A stretch of 64,000 nt of DNA from Pseudoflavitalea sp. G-6-1-2 (lineage in GTDB: Bacteria; Bacteroidota; Bacteroidia; Chitinophagales; Chitinophagaceae). The notes under the pieces are model-generated. The model searched no databases and was not told where the DNA came from. It was given only the letters and a program-made list of their open reading frames with translations. Numbering within the stretch: position 1 is the stretch's first letter; every line of letters begins with the position of its first letter. The stretch lies in the NCBI RefSeq assembly GCF_012927185.1, contig NZ_JABBGB010000001.1, forward strand, positions 1-64,000. The letters are read 5' to 3'. Below, one piece after another: positions 44,112 to 53,198 of this stretch. Made by a program: the position numbers and the translations under genes.

Positions 44112-44693
44112 AAGCAGTTTTTTGGTAAAAAAAATTAATAGGTGTTCAAGCTACATCCACTTAAAATGAAAACCTCATTCAGAACCTCTATACAGCCTCC
44201 CCATCCACCTATACAACACCCCTATGCGCTTTTGTATGTTCTGACTTTAAACCTGTTACGAATGATAATAATTTCTTAATTCAAGACCGTTGGGGGACAT
44301 ACTTTTCGCAATAACCAGCGCAATTGAGCGTTGCGCATCAATTTTCTATTTATCATGAAGACGATAAACAACAAAACAATTCATGCATTACTGTAATGCA
44401 AATGCGAAAAAAGAAAGTAATAACATAATCAATATCGTTAGTATTTATATTGACTATTCAATTGACAGCAACCAATACGTACCAGGTACACTTATTCGTC
44501 TGTTGCGAAAAAAAACTTCCAGTCGGCTGAAATGCAGTCTGGAAGCAATGTGTACAACATATGCATATCTACATTACAAGCAATGAAAGGGAATGCTCTT
44601 TGCAGAGAATTCCCTTCAAAAGAATAAGGCACTAAATCGATATGCATGAACCACAAGGTGGTTCTCTGGCAGAATATTTTTGTTGATGAATTA
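44112..44693. other. Intergenic region without a gene
   Basis: AT-rich spacer between the metalloprotease start and the CotH-kinase gene end, both on the minus strand. It should contain the metalloprotease promoter, but I found no exact TAnnTTTG on that strand. An interrupted inverted repeat AAGGGAAT (44587-44594) / ATTCCCTT (44609-44616), with CTCT/AGAG nested inside, lies past the CotH stop and may act as its terminator, though no T-run follows. Confidence 0.45.
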
Positions 44694-46211
44694 TCAGAAT
44701 GCAGCTACAAAGCCATCCATGTAGGAAGCTCTGTTCTGCAACCATGTTCTCAGTTTTTGTACATCACTTTTGAAATTGCCGCTTCCCTTTTTCCATACTT
44801 CGTAGTCTTTTTTCTGTGATTGCTCAATCAGAATAGCGTATTCGTCAAGATATGCTAGCAGTGAAGCAAACTTCTCGGACTTGAAACGGTTCCATTCAGT
44901 TTTGTACAAAGATTTGATGGCAGGATCGAGCATGAATCTGCTGAAGAAACGTGTTCCTTCCAATGCCTTGGAGCCAGTCCAGAAAAGGTTTTTGGTATAA
45001 CTGGTGAAGTACTGATATTTTCCTTCGTAATCGAAAGCCCAGTCGAAATCCCAGATGGGGCCGAGGTTATACTTTCCACCTTTATGCTGATGCAGGTACA
45101 CACTTTTCGGATGATTCAGTTCTTCATTCTGACAAAGATTGTACACGATGAAGAATCGCACCAGTGAATTTGCATCGATATAATTCAGGTAATTGTTGTT
45201 GGGAAATGCATTTTCGTACACTGCATTTTCAAACTCAGTAAAGTTATTCTTGATGGCCTGAAACTGGGCATCTCTTTCAGTTGCTGCCATATCGGCAAGT
45301 TCAGGATACTGAATCATCACCGGAAGACTGTACTTAGAAGAATAGAATTTGTAAGGCTCATCGAAGTATGAATCGAGTTCGAGCAATACGCCTCCATCTT
45401 TTACATCGATTCTGTTCTTCTCTACCTCTTTGTGTTCCGTGAACATATAGTTGCCTGCATACTTTCCATTGATAGTAACATCAACCGGAATGATATTGTA
45501 GGTGTAAGGCATATCGAGCAGCTTACCGGTTTTCATGGCAATGGCATTCAGCATAAGCGTATAGTCCATATAGTTTGCCAGCAGTATCCAGTCTTTTTCT
45601 GCTGATAATCCGAGCAGTTCAGCAGCTTTATCGAGTTTGAGACGATAAGGTTTCTTCGGAAACTCATCCCAGGTAGTATTGCCACGACCTTTGATTTTGG
45701 TAGTTCCTTCGTAGTCTTTGTAAACGCCCATTCCATTGATCACCAGTTTTGCATTCCGGTAAACATCTTTTGAATTGATGGGATCGCTGTTTTCCGTATC
45801 GATGTACAGATGTGGAATTACAGTTACTTTTTCCTTTTCTTTAATTGTAGAAACAATGGTGTAAGTGATCTGTGTTCCATCCGCAGCAGTAACTGTGTAG
45901 AGCAACCGCTTAGTGAAATCCTGATTGGAAGCTCCGCTTTTCTGCGCAGTTCCGTTTACAGTAACGGTGCCTCCGGAGATAGTGAAACTGGGTATCAGAC
46001 TTTGGATCTGCGTACCAAATGGAAATTCGAGTGTGAAAGTTGCGTCAGTTTGCTTAGCTGTAATGTCAGATTTCAGGAAGCTCTGGTTCAATGCCGCTTC
46101 CAGCTTGAAACTGAGTAATTCTTTTGAAGAGTCTGCCTTAGTGCTTTTTTTACATCCGGCTGAAAATAGTGCAAGCGCAATCGTAATGGGTAATAAATAA
46201 AACGTTCTCAT
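44694..46211 (-). CDS. CotH-kinase family lipoprotein
   Basis: A 505-residue lipoprotein, lipobox ending at Cys20 (ALFSAGC). Residues about 30-125 form an Ig-like DUF5018-type domain (SFKLEAALNQSF, then the DGTQITYTI ending). From about 130 onward is a CotH kinase-like domain: KIKGRGNTTWDEFPKKPYRLKL (173-193), NYMDYTLMLN, and GPIWDFDWAFDYEG with Asp388 and Asp390 in the metal-binding D-F-D motif. CotH proteins are atypical kinases first described in Bacillus spore coats; roles in Bacteroidota are not established. Gene is divergent from the AraC regulator, with an inverted repeat between them. Confidence 0.88.
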   Translation of the reverse strand: MRTFYLLPITIALALFSAGCKKSTKADSSKELLSFKLEAALNQSFLKSDITAKQTDATFTLEFPFGTQIQSLIPSFTISGGTVTVNGTAQKSGASNQDFTKRLLYTVTAADGTQITYTIVSTIKEKEKVTVIPHLYIDTENSDPINSKDVYRNAKLVINGMGVYKDYEGTTKIKGRGNTTWDEFPKKPYRLKLDKAAELLGLSAEKDWILLANYMDYTLMLNAIAMKTGKLLDMPYTYNIIPVDVTINGKYAGNYMFTEHKEVEKNRIDVKDGGVLLELDSYFDEPYKFYSSKYSLPVMIQYPELADMAATERDAQFQAIKNNFTEFENAVYENAFPNNNYLNYIDANSLVRFFIVYNLCQNEELNHPKSVYLHQHKGGKYNLGPIWDFDWAFDYEGKYQYFTSYTKNLFWTGSKALEGTRFFSRFMLDPAIKSLYKTEWNRFKSEKFASLLAYLDEYAILIEQSQKKDYEVWKKGSGNFKSDVQKLRTWLQNRASYMDGFVAAF

Positions 46212-46254
46212 TTCAATTAATTGGTGTACTCAAGAACCTGAAAGGCTTTAGGAG

Positions 46255-46283
46255 AAAATATGGTACCCGTTAACCCATATTTT
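46255..46283. promoter_or_regulatory. Operator-like inverted repeat between CotH-kinase and AraC genes
   Basis: AAAATATGG (46255-46263) and CCATATTTT (46275-46283) are perfect inverted copies with an 11-nt centre containing GTTAAC. A short direct repeat TACCCG (46264-46269 and 46283-46288) overlaps. It lies 44 bp from the CotH-kinase start and 81 bp from the AraC start. Confidence 0.5.
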
Positions 46284-46363
46284 ACCCGAAATTCAAGGCC
46301 ATTCGGTATAATTTTTGTTAATTTACAGCTATAACCAAGACTAAATACCTATAACTGCTGGCC

Positions 46364-47245
46364 ATGAAGATTCTTCAATTCACCATTCCTGTTCCCATCA
46401 ATCAGACCATCATTGTGCAGAAAGATCTGCTGCCTTATTTCTATCCTCACCTCCATCGTCATCACGAAATTCAGCTGACATGGGTACGCAAGGGCGAAGG
46501 AACATTGGTTGCAGACAACAATATGCACAGTTTTACTTCTAACGAAATCTTTTGGCTGGGCGCTAATCAGCCCCATCTTTTCAAGAGCGATCCCTCGTAT
46601 TTTGCTCCGAAAAGCAAGAAAACGATCTCCGCTCTGACAATTTTCTTCAATCCTAACGGTCAGCTGGCATCTTTCTTCGATCTGCCTGAAACCAGGAACA
46701 TCAAGAAATTCATTCAGCAACATTCATCAGGTTTCAAAGTTCCGCAGCAGCATGTTGCAGAGATCTCGAACCTGATACTTCAGTTGAAGGATGGCAGCGG
46801 AGTGGAGCAGATGATCAGCTTTCTCGATATTTTCAAAAAGCTGCTCAGCTACAAGAAACTATCACCACTCTCTACTTTATCTCAACCGCAGGACTACAGC
46901 GAGAATGAAGGGATCAGAATTGCTACCATTTACAACTACATCATGCAGCATTATGATAAACCCATCACGCTCGAAGATATCGCCAAACAGGCCCATATGA
47001 CGCCGCAGGCTTTCTGTCGCTATTTCAAAAAACATACGCGCCTCACTTTTGTAAATTTCCTCAACGAGGTTCGCATCAATGAGGCTTGCAAAAAACTAAC
47101 TGAAGGTTCTTACGACAGTATTACCACCGTTGCTTACAATTGCGGCTTCAACAGCATCACCAACTTCAACAGAGTATTCAAACGCGTTACTTCACAATCA
47201 CCTTCAGAATATGTAGACAGCTTTTTTCAGAATGTCGAATCCTGA
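46364..47245 (+). CDS. AraC-family transcriptional regulator
   Basis: A 293-residue regulator. The N-terminal cupin-like sensing domain is at about 10-100 (HRHHEIQLTWVRKGEGTLVADNNMHSF, then NEIFWLGANQPHLF). The C-terminal double helix-turn-helix is at about 190-288 (ITLEDIAKQAHMTPQAFCRYFKK, then SITTVAYNCGFNSITNFNRVFKR, ending SPSEY). It is convergent with the hydroxyproline operon (18 bp between stops) and is the obvious candidate regulator for it; it could also act on the divergent CotH-kinase gene. The effector is not shown by the sequence. Confidence 0.9.
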   Translation: MKILQFTIPVPINQTIIVQKDLLPYFYPHLHRHHEIQLTWVRKGEGTLVADNNMHSFTSNEIFWLGANQPHLFKSDPSYFAPKSKKTISALTIFFNPNGQLASFFDLPETRNIKKFIQQHSSGFKVPQQHVAEISNLILQLKDGSGVEQMISFLDIFKKLLSYKKLSPLSTLSQPQDYSENEGIRIATIYNYIMQHYDKPITLEDIAKQAHMTPQAFCRYFKKHTRLTFVNFLNEVRINEACKKLTEGSYDSITTVAYNCGFNSITNFNRVFKRVTSQSPSEYVDSFFQNVES

Positions 47246-47263
47246 ACAGTTGCTGCTATTCAT

Positions 47264-48517
47264 TTACTTTCCGAATCTTTCAACAGCAAATGCTGCGATA
47301 TCGACACTGGTCTTCTTTTCGTCGATCAGTTCGCCCACCAGTTTTCCGGTTGCAGGTCCCAGGCTTAGTCCCAGCATGGAGTGACCTGTAGCCACTACAG
47401 CATTGCTGAACTTGCTTACACGTCCGATATAGGGCAGTCCATCAGCAGAACAGGGTCTGTATCCATACCAGATCTTGTCGGTTGCCGGCATGGCAATATC
47501 AAACTCAGGCAAGAATCTTTTCACTGCCTGCAGAATTCCTTCAACACGCTGGTAGCGTGGCGGTGTTTTGGTAGACACCACTTCCATGGTTCCTCCAAAA
47601 CGGATCTTGTTTCCCTGCATCGGTGTAGCCGCAGCACGACCTTCGGCAAATATTGCCGGATGATTCAGATGATATTTCGAATTCTCTAACGTAACCGAAT
47701 AACCGCGACCTGGCATCAGTGGAATTTTCACATCCAGCAACGCAGCTACTTCCCGGCTCCATGAGCCTGTAGCGATCACCACTTCATCTGCAGCATAGGC
47801 ATTGCTGCCTGTGATCACTTTTTTGATGGCATTGCCCTGCTTTTCAAATCTGATCACTTCTTCGCCTCCGATCATTTGCACGCCTTGCTGTTTCAGATGA
47901 GCGAGCAATTGTTTCATCAGCTTATTGGGATCGAGGTGCGCATCACATTTGAAATAGATGGCACCGAGTGCATTGATCTTCGTATGTGGTTCGAGACTTT
48001 GCAGTTGTTGCGCATCGAGCAGATCCACATCAAGTCCGAGCGCTTTTCCCTGCTCTACCGTATGATGCGAGTGCTCCTGCACTTTCTCTGTCTGAAATAT
48101 TTCGAGTACTCCTTTATGCTCGTAGGAGAAATCAAAGCCGGGCGATGCAGCCCAGTTTTCGTATTCTTTCTGACTGAACAAAGCAATGTCGCGCAATGGG
48201 ATGGCCGATTGTTCAACATGCTTCGCATTGGCACTCCTGATGAATTTCAGTCCCCAATCGATAAGCGCGCCGTTCAGGCCAGGCTTCACATAGAACGGGC
48301 TTCTGCTGTTGAGCATCCACTTCAGTCCCTGCCACACTATTCCCGGTGTTGCCAGTGGAATGAAATGGCTGGGGCATACATATCCTGCATTGCCGTAAGA
48401 ACAGTTGTCGGTAAAGTTCCCTTTATCGATAACGGTTACTTTATGTCCGGCCTGTTGCAGATAATAAGCTGAGCTCAATCCTATAATGCCTCCACCTATG
48501 ACAACTACATTTTTCAC
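47264..48517 (-). CDS. FAD-dependent D-amino acid dehydrogenase, probable cis-4-hydroxy-D-proline dehydrogenase
   Basis: A 417-residue DadA-type flavoenzyme. The FAD-binding motif GGGIIGLSSAYYL is at 8-20, ending with V-I-D near 35. The C-terminal part contains GTMEVVSTKTPPRYQRVEGIL, YGYRPCSADGLPYIGRV and the flavin-contacting GHSMLGLSLGPATGKLV. In the trans-4-hydroxyproline pathway it would oxidise cis-4-hydroxy-D-proline to 1-pyrroline-4-hydroxy-2-carboxylate. It is the last gene of a four-gene operon whose other products match the remaining steps, which supports this substrate over plain D-alanine. Electron acceptor is probably quinone or another carrier rather than oxygen. Confidence 0.85.
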   Translation of the reverse strand: MKNVVVIGGGIIGLSSAYYLQQAGHKVTVIDKGNFTDNCSYGNAGYVCPSHFIPLATPGIVWQGLKWMLNSRSPFYVKPGLNGALIDWGLKFIRSANAKHVEQSAIPLRDIALFSQKEYENWAASPGFDFSYEHKGVLEIFQTEKVQEHSHHTVEQGKALGLDVDLLDAQQLQSLEPHTKINALGAIYFKCDAHLDPNKLMKQLLAHLKQQGVQMIGGEEVIRFEKQGNAIKKVITGSNAYAADEVVIATGSWSREVAALLDVKIPLMPGRGYSVTLENSKYHLNHPAIFAEGRAAATPMQGNKIRFGGTMEVVSTKTPPRYQRVEGILQAVKRFLPEFDIAMPATDKIWYGYRPCSADGLPYIGRVSKFSNAVVATGHSMLGLSLGPATGKLVGELIDEKKTSVDIAAFAVERFGK

Positions 48518-48544
48518 TCCCTGTAATTATTTATGCTTGATAAA

Positions 48545-49546
48545 TCAGATCACCTGAAATCCGTGTGCATACGGATCATCGTCATCGATTTTGACATTGT
48601 TGTATCCATACACAATTGCCCAACCTTCGATGCTTGGCACGATGGATGGTTTTCCTGCAACTGTTGTTTCTTCTTCGATGCGGCCGATGAACTGCGAACC
48701 GATGATGCTTTCATGAACGAACTCATCCCCTTTCTTCAGTTTTCCTTTTGCATACCATTGCGCCATGCGCGCGGATGTTCCGGTTCCGCATGGAGAGCGG
48801 TCGATGGCCTTATCTCCGTAGAACACAGCATTTCTTGCAGATGCAGCAGGAGAAATGGTTTTGCCGGTCCAGAGCAGATGGCTCAGTCCCCTGATATGTT
48901 CGTTCTCCGGATGCACGAACGAATACTTCTCATTCATTCTCTCCCGCACTACCCTGCTCCAGGAGATCAGCTGATCGGCTTTGTAATTTTCTAGTCCGGA
49001 AAAATTCTTCTGCGGATCTACAATCGCGTAGAAGTTGCCACCGTAAGCCACATCAACAGTGATGGTGCCGAGATCAGGACATTCGATCTCCAGATTCTCT
49101 GCAGCCAGAAATGATTTCACATTCGTGAGCCTTACAGATTTCACTTTCTTTCCTTCCTGTTTGTATTCGATCAGAACAAGTCCGGCCGGTGTTTCGAGTC
49201 TGAGTTTGCCCGGTATTTTTGGAATGATCAATCCTTCTTCGATAGCGATGGTAACTGTACCGATAGTGCCATGCCCGCACATAGGCAGGCAGCCACTTGT
49301 TTCGATGAAGAGCACACCAACATCGTTCTGTTCATCAACAGGCGGATAGAGAATGCTGCCGCTCATCATATCATGACCACGGGGCTCAAACATAAGCCCC
49401 TTGCGGATCCAGTCGTATTCTTTCAGAAAATGCAAACGCTTTTCCATCATGTTGGCTCCTTTCAGAAAAGGGCCACCACCAGCCACTACCCTCACGGGGT
49501 TTCCACAGGTATGTGCGTCGATGCAGAAAAATGTTTTTGATGCCAC
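48545..49546 (-). CDS. 4-hydroxyproline 2-epimerase (proline racemase family)
   Basis: A 333-residue enzyme. The catalytic cysteine pair is in MCGHGTIG (Cys90) and RSPCGTGTSA (Cys253), the two acid/base residues of the proline racemase family. The surrounding residues and the operon partners fit 4-hydroxyproline epimerase rather than proline racemase. It would interconvert trans-4-hydroxy-L-proline and cis-4-hydroxy-D-proline in the cytoplasm. It lies 23 bp after the aldehyde dehydrogenase gene and 27 bp before the dehydrogenase gene. Confidence 0.9.
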   Translation of the reverse strand: MASKTFFCIDAHTCGNPVRVVAGGGPFLKGANMMEKRLHFLKEYDWIRKGLMFEPRGHDMMSGSILYPPVDEQNDVGVLFIETSGCLPMCGHGTIGTVTIAIEEGLIIPKIPGKLRLETPAGLVLIEYKQEGKKVKSVRLTNVKSFLAAENLEIECPDLGTITVDVAYGGNFYAIVDPQKNFSGLENYKADQLISWSRVVRERMNEKYSFVHPENEHIRGLSHLLWTGKTISPAASARNAVFYGDKAIDRSPCGTGTSARMAQWYAKGKLKKGDEFVHESIIGSQFIGRIEEETTVAGKPSIVPSIEGWAIVYGYNNVKIDDDDPYAHGFQVI

Positions 49547-49569
49547 GGTAATCAGTTGTTTGGTTTAGA

Positions 49570-51165
49570 TCAGTTTGCGGGCACTATGCTCACATTGTCT
49601 CTGGTATATTCACCGTTCAGTTTTCTCATGATATTTCCGGTGTTGATGTCTTTCAGTTCTGCTGGAAGAAATTCCTGCGGACAATCCTGAAAGCAAACCG
49701 GTCTTGCGAAACGTTTGATGGCATCCGCACCAACAGAGGTGCTACGCGCATCGGATGTGGATGGGAATGGGCCGCCATGCACCATTGCATGACAAACTTC
49801 CACGCCGGTTGGAACACCGTTGAACAACAACCTTCCTACTTTGGCCTGGAGGAGACTGATGCATGATGAGAAGTTCTCAAGATCCTTTTTCAATCCCATC
49901 ACCGTTCCGGTAAGCTGACCATGAAGTGCATCGATGGCCATCGAAAGTTCTGCTTCGTCTTTGCAGATCACGATCAGTGAAGATGGACCAAACACTTCTG
50001 CCTGCAATGCTTCGTTCTGAACAAAACTGTCGGCATCTGTTTGCAGCAATGCAGCAGACCCTTTGTAATCAGCAGCAGCATTCTCTGTTGCAGCCAGCAG
50101 TTGTACACCGGGCTGATTTTCCAGAGATTGTTTGCTGTTGTAATAGTTTTCACAAACCGATCTGTTCAGCATGGTTGTTGCCGGTGTTTGCGAGATCAGC
50201 TCACTGAGCATTCCGATAAAACTTGCTGTGGTTGGCCTTTCCAGCAGAAATATCAGTCCGGGATTGGTACAGAACTGACCTGTTCCCAGCGTGATGCTCG
50301 CGGCTAATTGTGCAGCAATGGCAGCGCTTTCCTGCTCAAGCTTATGAGGCAAAATCAATACAGGATTAACGCTGCTCATTTCTGCATACACGGGTATAGG
50401 GGTTAAACGTGCATTCGTAGCTGTACGGTATATGGCCATTCCGGCCCTGTAACTTCCGGTGAAGCCGATGGCTTTAACAGCCTCCTGCTTTACCAGATGC
50501 TGAATGGTTTCGATGTCGCTGGTAACTACGTAAGAGAACACACCTTCGGGCATTCCGGTTTTCTGTGCAGCTTTTTTGATGGCTGATGCCATCAGTTCGT
50601 TAGTGCCCAGATGACTTTCGTGCGCTTTCACTATCACAGGATTCCCTGCGGCCAGTGCAGAAGCAGTATCTCCACCTGCAGTTGAAAATGCAAAAGGAAA
50701 GTTGCTTGCTCCAAACACCAGTACGGGCCCTACAGGCACCAGCATTTTTCTGAGATCGGAACGTGGCAATGGTTTGCGTTGCGGCAGCGCTGTATCGATC
50801 ACGGCCTCTACCCATGAACCTTCGCGAAGCAGATCAGCAAAGAGTTTCAGCTGCCCAACTGTGCGGCCCCGTTCTCCGGTAAGCCTCGCTTCGGGCAGTC
50901 CGGATTCGAGCATGGCACGTTGAATGAGGTCGTCACCCAATGCCATGATCTCTTCTCCGATCGCTTCAAGAAATGCTGCTCTTTCAGCGGTTGTTGTGTT
51001 GCTGTACTGAAGAAAAGCAGCTTTTGCTTCTCTAACACAGCTTTCTATTTCCGTAATCGTTGACACAGGATATTCACCTGTGAGATATTCTTTCGTAACT
51101 GTGCTGAATGCTTTCAGTTTCATGGTACTTTCTATGCTTTCCGTAACGCCTTCCATCATTTGCAT
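49570..51165 (-). CDS. Aldehyde dehydrogenase, probable 2-oxoglutarate semialdehyde (2,5-dioxovalerate) dehydrogenase
   Basis: A 531-residue NAD(P)-dependent aldehyde dehydrogenase. Catalytic Cys299 in GTGQFCTNPG, general-base Glu262 in PVYAEMSSVNP, and FGASNFPFAFSTAGGDTASALAAGNPVIVKAH in the cofactor domain, all typical of the 2,5-dioxovalerate dehydrogenase group. It performs the last pathway step, giving 2-oxoglutarate. ATG 51165 overlaps the stop of the upstream gene as TGATG, suggesting coupled translation; ATG 51123 (MKLKAFSTVTKEYL) is an alternative start closer to the usual family N-terminus. Confidence 0.88.
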   Translation of the reverse strand: MQMMEGVTESIESTMKLKAFSTVTKEYLTGEYPVSTITEIESCVREAKAAFLQYSNTTTAERAAFLEAIGEEIMALGDDLIQRAMLESGLPEARLTGERGRTVGQLKLFADLLREGSWVEAVIDTALPQRKPLPRSDLRKMLVPVGPVLVFGASNFPFAFSTAGGDTASALAAGNPVIVKAHESHLGTNELMASAIKKAAQKTGMPEGVFSYVVTSDIETIQHLVKQEAVKAIGFTGSYRAGMAIYRTATNARLTPIPVYAEMSSVNPVLILPHKLEQESAAIAAQLAASITLGTGQFCTNPGLIFLLERPTTASFIGMLSELISQTPATTMLNRSVCENYYNSKQSLENQPGVQLLAATENAAADYKGSAALLQTDADSFVQNEALQAEVFGPSSLIVICKDEAELSMAIDALHGQLTGTVMGLKKDLENFSSCISLLQAKVGRLLFNGVPTGVEVCHAMVHGGPFPSTSDARSTSVGADAIKRFARPVCFQDCPQEFLPAELKDINTGNIMRKLNGEYTRDNVSIVPAN

Positions 51166-52100
51166 CAGGCATTCACCAGTGATTGTGTTGGTATATAGTC
51201 GGGCAATGTGGGACGTGTTGCAATGGCTTTAGCGATTGTAGCCAGTACGCGCTCCCTCTCTGCTCCTTCGAGTGGCAGACGTGGCGCTCTTACATTCTCT
51301 GTGCAAAGGCCTGTTTGTACTGCCGCGAGTTTAATGTATTGAACCAATTTCGGATGGATATCGAGCTCCAGCAATGGGAGGAACCATCTGTAGATAGCCA
51401 GTGCCTCTTCATATCTGTTGGCTTTCACCAGTTCGAAGATGGCTATTGTTTCTCTGGGAAATGCATCTACCAGTCCACCAACAAGCCCATCAACGCCGAG
51501 CATGGTTTCTTCCATGAAAAGGGTATCTACTCCGCAAAGCAATTTGAAACGATTGCCAAAACGGTTACGCATTCTGGTTACATTGGTTACGTCGCGTGTA
51601 GATTCTTTCACTGCCTGAATAGTTGGAACTTTTGCCAGTTCTTCAAACATATCAGGTGTTACTTCGATCTTGTAATCAACAGGATTATTGTACACCATGA
51701 TCGGCAAGCTGGTGTTGGCCGCGATGGTTTTGAAGTATTGAACAGTTTCTCTGTCGTCTGCTTTGTAACGCATCGGAGGAAGGATCATGAGTCCGGATGC
51801 TCCATTCTTCTCTGCTTCCTGCGCAAGGCCTGCTGCCACTTTCGTGGTCTGCTCTGCAATGGTCAACACCACAGGTGCTTTCCCTTTCAGTATTTCAACA
51901 GCGAATTTCAACAGTTGATTTTTCTCACTGCTATCCAGTGTACTGCCTTCACCCAGTGAGCCGGCGAGGATAATTCCTTTACTTCCGGCTTCCATCTGAG
52001 CTTTTACATTTTTCTCGAACATCGGAAAATCGATTTCATCTCCGGCAGTAAAAGGAGTCAGCATTGCGGGGTACACCCCTTCCCAGTTAATTTTGCTCAT
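51165..52100 (-). CDS. DapA-family lyase, probable 1-pyrroline-4-hydroxy-2-carboxylate deaminase
   Basis: A 311-residue TIM-barrel enzyme of the dihydrodipicolinate synthase family. Schiff-base Lys165 is in IQAVKESTRD, Tyr137 in IMVYNNP, and GSLGEGSTLDSSEK near residues 47-60 is the family loop. In hydroxyproline catabolism this family deaminates 1-pyrroline-4-hydroxy-2-carboxylate to 2-oxoglutarate semialdehyde. It is the first gene of the operon. ATG 52100 (MSKINWEGVYPAMLTPF) matches the family start; the frame extends to ATG 52130, which would lie on the promoter. Confidence 0.87.
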   Translation of the reverse strand: MSKINWEGVYPAMLTPFTAGDEIDFPMFEKNVKAQMEAGSKGIILAGSLGEGSTLDSSEKNQLLKFAVEILKGKAPVVLTIAEQTTKVAAGLAQEAEKNGASGLMILPPMRYKADDRETVQYFKTIAANTSLPIMVYNNPVDYKIEVTPDMFEELAKVPTIQAVKESTRDVTNVTRMRNRFGNRFKLLCGVDTLFMEETMLGVDGLVGGLVDAFPRETIAIFELVKANRYEEALAIYRWFLPLLELDIHPKLVQYIKLAAVQTGLCTENVRAPRLPLEGAERERVLATIAKAIATRPTLPDYIPTQSLVNA

Positions 52101-52127
52101 ATTTTGATCAATTGTATTGAGGTTGAG

Positions 52128-52156
52128 CAAATCTAATCTTACCCCTAAGAATCAAA
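52128..52156 (-). promoter_or_regulatory. Promoter of the hydroxyproline operon
   Basis: On the minus strand TTTG (52156-52153), 17 nt, TAGATTTG (52135-52128), an exact TAnnTTTG. The start codon at 52100 is 27 nt downstream. Confidence 0.55.
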
Positions 52157-52515
52157 TACGAGTAAAGTGACAGATACTGTGCAGATTTTAACTAAAATGG
52201 AGCCCAATCCAAAAGATTGAGCAACAATCAGTTCAGTGAAGCTTCGGGAGCCATCCTCCCATATTTTATCCCGGCAGTTCTGCATTGCCTTTTCCGAGGG
52301 GTCAAATGCCGGAAAAATGCGGTGGCAACAGTGATTGAAGCAGTTCCAATTCTTTTTTGTAACCGATTCGTTTACTGTACGTTAGATTCTGAACTTTTTG
52401 ATGTCGGCAGAACTTAAAATGTTAATTCGTAGCTCATTACCTCCGTTTGATCGGCAGCCACACATATTTGGTAGAAATCAGGTGAATTCTGGTTAATTTT
52501 ACAGCTTACCAGATT
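52157..52515. other. Intergenic region between divergent transcripts, no gene
   Basis: Spacer between the hydroxyproline operon and the plus-strand sigma gene. It holds a bulged inverted repeat (GCATT-gcc-TTTTCCG at 52282-52296, CGGAAAAATGC at 52310-52320). GTTAATTTTACAGCT at 52492-52506 resembles a stretch just upstream of the AraC gene. No convincing open frame is present. Confidence 0.45.
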
Positions 52516-53133
52516 TTGATTCAGCTAAAGTTGTTCGATAACAGATCATATTCAGAAACGGAGTTGCTTCTTCATATTTCGCAAGGTGATGAAACGGCAT
52601 TCAGGCAATTGTATAACGATTACAGCAACAAACTGTACGCTTATGTTTATGCTCTCACGCGCAGGAAAGACCTTACTGAAGACCTGATTCAGAACATTTT
52701 TCTCAAACTCTGGCATCGCCGCACAACACTCACTTCCATCAACGACTTTTCCGCCTATCTTTTCAGGATGGCAAAAAATGATGTGATCACTGCTGTTCGC
52801 CAGGCAGCACTGGAACAGACCATACTGCAAAAAGGACTTCCCGCAGCGGCTCCGGAACAACTTCCCGACGATCAGTTGCAGGAAGCGCAACTCAGAGATG
52901 CCTGGGAAAAAGCCATTCAGCAACTCCCGCCACAGCAACAAAAGATCTATGTATTGCAGAAGCAGTACGGCTGGAAGATCAATGATATCGCCAAACACCT
53001 CAACCTTTCTTCCCTCACCGTAAAGCGCCACCTGAGCATCAGCAAGCAGGCCGTTCGTGAAAATATGGCTCAGCGCCTGCTTCCCAAAGAGCTGATGGTG
53101 ATACTGTTTCTGGGCAGTATGAACGCACTGTAA
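52516..53133 (+). CDS. ECF sigma factor of the second SusC/FecR signalling system
   Basis: A 205-residue sigma-70 family protein. Region 2: DETAFRQLYNDYSNKLYAYV, LTEDLIQNIFLKLWHRR, DFSAYLFRMAKNDVITAVR. Region 4: LPPQQQKIYVLQKQYGWKIN, helix-turn-helix IAKHLNLSSLTVKRHL. The C-terminus is hydrophobic (LMVILFLGSMNAL). No in-frame ATG lies near the N-terminus; translation must start at TTG 52516 or TTG 52531. The upstream in-frame stop is at 52483. It is followed 65 bp later by FecR and then an STN-type SusC, so its role is ligand-triggered transcription of that importer. Confidence 0.88.
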   Translation: MIQLKLFDNRSYSETELLLHISQGDETAFRQLYNDYSNKLYAYVYALTRRKDLTEDLIQNIFLKLWHRRTTLTSINDFSAYLFRMAKNDVITAVRQAALEQTILQKGLPAAAPEQLPDDQLQEAQLRDAWEKAIQQLPPQQQKIYVLQKQYGWKINDIAKHLNLSSLTVKRHLSISKQAVRENMAQRLLPKELMVILFLGSMNAL

Positions 53134-53198
53134 AATTTTTCTGAAAATTTTCTTAATTCGATTGGTCCCTTTTTTTCGATACAGAGTCTTACTACGGT

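Noticed and set aside
51183-51959. Plus-strand open frame of 258 residues
   Set aside because: Antisense to the DapA-family gene, whose catalytic residues are all present.
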